Shown here: in pieces, positions 61,187 to 64,000 of the stretch
Layout of the letters: each line of letters starts with the position of its first letter
How positions within the stretch are numbered: position 1 is the stretch's first letter
Source of the DNA: a bacterium
Lineage (GTDB): Bacteria > Myxococcota_A > Bradymonadia > UBA7976 > UBA1532
Assembly: GCA_030427205.1 (NCBI GenBank)
Contig: JAUHXC010000026.1
Span: 1-64,000, forward strand
DNA: 64,000 nucleotides
Direction: 5' to 3'
Notes under the pieces: generated by a model
The model's database searches: none
Seen by the model: only the letters and a program-made list of their open reading frames with translations
What the model was told of the DNA's origin: nothing
Position numbers and translations under genes: made by a program

Positions 61187-61296
61187 CACGTCTCCCGCAG
61201 ATGGCCTACAGGGGGCCGATGGCTGGCGCCCGCCGTCGGTTACCCCGCGCGGTCCATCGGCGGTATGATCGGGCCGATCGCCGACCGGGAGCGTAC

Positions 61297-61959
61297 GTGA
61301 GCCGACGTCGACCCACCCAGCCGCTGCTGCCGCCCTCGATGCGCGGCGGCCTGCCGACCCGCCCGCCGCCGCCCGCCGGGCTGGTGCTCGCCGCCGGCGC
61401 GTCGAGCCGCATGGGCCGCAGCAAGGCCCTGCTGCGGCTCGGCGGCGAGACCTTCGTCGAGCGGCTCTGTCGCGTGCTGAGTCAGGCCGGCTGCGCCGAG
61501 ATCGTCGTCGTCGTCGGCGCCCGCGCCGCGGCCAACGCCCGCGCCGTGCCGGGTCTTGCGCGGGCGGTGGTCAACGGCGACTGGCGGCGGGGCATGCGCA
61601 GCAGCCTGCGGGTCGGTTTGCGGGCGCTGCCGCCGGGGCCCGTCCTGCTGACCCATGTCGACCGGCCGCTGGTGGCCGGCGAGACCCTGCGCCGGCTGAT
61701 CGCGACGCCGGGCAGCGCCGTCCCGACCCACGGCGGGCGGGGCGGGCACCCGGTACGTCTGGGGGCCGAGCTGCGGCCGCGGCTGCTGGCCGGCGACGAC
61801 CGCCCGCTGTCGGCGATCCTCGCCGCGGCGCGCCCGACGGCGGTGCCGGTGACCGATCGCGGCGTGCTGCTCAACGTCAACACCCCCGCCGCCCTCGGGG
61901 CGCTGCGCGCCCGGCTGACCCGCGCCCTGCGGGACGATTCGAAGCCCGCCGAGGGTTGA
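61297..61959 (+). CDS. MobA-like nucleotidyltransferase
   Basis: 220 residues from GTG 61297, preceded by GGGAGCG; upstream starts would include non-coding sequence. The NTP-binding loop LVLAAGASSRMGRSKALLRLGGETFVERL (about 30-58) is the MobA/MocA signature, followed by EIVVVVGA, NGDWRRGMRSSLRVGLRAL and LLTHVDRPLV (the metal-binding Asp). Members transfer CMP or GMP to molybdopterin, or are related MocA-like enzymes for sugars and polyols. No molybdenum-cofactor genes are near, so the substrate is open. Confidence 0.78.
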   Translation: MSRRRPTQPLLPPSMRGGLPTRPPPPAGLVLAAGASSRMGRSKALLRLGGETFVERLCRVLSQAGCAEIVVVVGARAAANARAVPGLARAVVNGDWRRGMRSSLRVGLRALPPGPVLLTHVDRPLVAGETLRRLIATPGSAVPTHGGRGGHPVRLGAELRPRLLAGDDRPLSAILAAARPTAVPVTDRGVLLNVNTPAALGALRARLTRALRDDSKPAEG

Positions 61960-61985
61960 TCCGGGCTCGATCCGGCCGCCGCGGC

Positions 61986-62013
61986 TTGCATCTCGCCCGC
62001 GTGCGCATAAGAT
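61986..62013 (+). promoter_or_regulatory. Sigma-70-like promoter of secA
   Basis: TTGCAT (61986-61991), 16 bases, TAAGAT (62008-62013), about 55 bases before the secA start. Confidence 0.5.
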
Positions 62014-62068
62014 ACGTCGACTTTGCCCGGGCCACGCCCGGGTGCCCGCCTTGTCCGTGGAGGCCCCC

Positions 62069-64000
<1,932 letters not shown>

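Overview
The window is about 70% G+C and reads like the chromosome of a large-genome deltaproteobacterial-type organism, most likely a myxobacterium or relative (Myxococcota, Bradymonadales/Polyangia-like). This placement is inferred from gene style and not from a marker-gene tree. The indicators are two Hanks-type kinases (one fused to an AAA ATPase), PEGA-domain and FGE-like lipoproteins, an AgmX-like C-terminal domain, a secreted caspase-like protein, many Cys-rich lipoproteins, and dense operons joined by 4-bp ATGA/GTGA overlaps.

Region 1 (1-7567) is an accessory island. Its base composition is visibly less G+C-rich than the rest. It begins with the C-terminal end of an ISKra4-like transposase and carries a complete three-gene pPIWI-RE module: a zinc-ribbon/PD-DxK endonuclease, a DinG/XPD-like Fe-S helicase and a PIWI-domain protein. 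It ends against a DUF2330-type gene that survives only as its first 63 codons, so the island probably landed in that gene. This is the strongest candidate for a little-studied genome-defence system.

Region 2 (7760-14159) returns to backbone composition. An ECF sigma factor, a zinc-finger anti-sigma, a secreted caspase-like protein and two lipoproteins form a tightly coupled operon. A frameshifted relic and another lipoprotein follow.

Region 3 (14236-25291) is dominated by a five-gene minus-strand operon, transcribed in this order: a KS-AT-DH-ACP polyketide synthase fused to a PLP alpha-oxoamine synthase, a flavin amine oxidase (with two compensating frameshifts in this sequence), an unknown protein, a glycine-type amidinotransferase with an intact catalytic triad, and a P-type ATPase without the CPC metal motif. 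The KS has Ser in place of the catalytic Cys and the DH lacks its catalytic His. The enzyme set recalls the chemistry that starts guanidino-alkaloid pathways such as saxitoxin (oxoamine synthase plus amidinotransferase), but the product cannot be deduced.

Region 4 (25387-50425) holds envelope and signalling genes: a lipoprotein/AgmX-like/Nudix/oxidoreductase operon, the kinase-AAA protein, a Cys-rich lipoprotein, a Ser/Thr kinase with a 10-residue tandem repeat, a GNAT, a CreBC/ChvG-like two-component pair, mannose activation (phosphomannomutase and mannose-1-phosphate guanylyltransferase), a split RdgC-like pair, PEGA and FGE-like proteins, an orphan sensor kinase, and dapA-dapB for lysine/diaminopimelate.

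Region 5 (50426-64000) contains a 36-residue membrane peptide with a clear promoter, an isochorismatase-like hydrolase, adenosine deaminase, a lipoprotein with an apparent CTG start, a tandem MlaF-like ABC ATPase, an unusual TIR-helical repeat-four-S1 protein, a PEGA-like repeat protein, a flavin oxidoreductase, a MobA-like nucleotidyltransferase, and the first 644 codons of secA, which runs off the right edge.

Two short dispersed repeats, each present twice, sit just after stop codons and look like lineage-specific terminator elements.
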